Origin: Chloroflexi bacterium RBG_16_64_43 | GTDB taxonomy: Bacteria > Chloroflexota > Anaerolineae > Anaerolineales > RBG-16-64-43 | Assembly (NCBI GenBank): GCA_001796965.1 | Contig: MGOA01000152.1 | Span: forward strand, 1-5,067 | DNA length: 5,067 nt | Reading direction: 5' to 3' | Shown: piece after piece, positions 5,023 through 5,067 of the stretch | Position numbering within the stretch: the first letter of the stretch is position 1 | How the letters are laid out: each line of letters begins with the position of its first letter | The notes under the pieces: model-generated | The model's input: only the letters and a program-made list of their open reading frames with translations | Told to the model about the DNA's origin: nothing | Database searches by the model: none | Translations under genes and position numbers: made by a program

Positions 5023-5067
5023 GCTCTCCAACCGACCGAAGGCACACAAGGACGCCACGGGTGTTTT

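Overview
The window is GC-rich bacterial chromosomal DNA, densely packed with housekeeping and envelope genes. It shows no sign of transposons, phage, CRISPR, tRNA or rRNA. The set of protein types suggests a member of the Chloroflexota, probably Anaerolineae-like. It comprises a LexA with a short divergent winged helix, an ALG5-like glycosyltransferase next to RNase HII, and a sortase with a basic coiled N-terminus and the sequences SGHNDIYGE and LISCYPY. The taxon is inferred from family resemblance, not proven.

Layout, left to right. (1) lexA (26-679, +) encodes the self-cleaving SOS repressor and ends in a strong intrinsic terminator (705-740). (2) After a TATAAT box comes a 285-aa protein (799-1656, +), which I read as a degenerate NERD-like (nuclease-related) domain with a C-terminal membrane anchor. 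(3) A 167-bp gap carries an extended -10 promoter so close to the next start that the mRNA is probably leaderless or nearly so. It leads into a GT2 family glycosyltransferase (1824-2579, +) whose 3' end overlaps rnhB (2539-3225, +), forming a two-gene operon. (4) A 119-bp gap holds a strong stem-loop just upstream of a membrane-anchored sortase (3345-4214, +). (5) A TATAAT box and a good Shine-Dalgarno precede a 47-aa single-span membrane protein (4249-4392, +) that is short enough to be missed by routine calling. (6) A GNAT acetyltransferase lies on the minus strand (4385-5008). Its 3' end overlaps the small gene by 8 bp, and its coding sequence contains the small gene's apparent terminator.

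The genes do not form one pathway. lexA controls the DNA-damage response and rnhB removes RNA from DNA. The glycosyltransferase, sortase, anchored NERD-like protein and 47-aa protein all point to the membrane or cell envelope. I see no convincing new defence or mobile system. The most interesting items are the small membrane protein with its terminator inside the opposing gene, the apparently catalytically dead NERD-like protein, the sortase leader hairpin, and the near-leaderless glycosyltransferase promoter.
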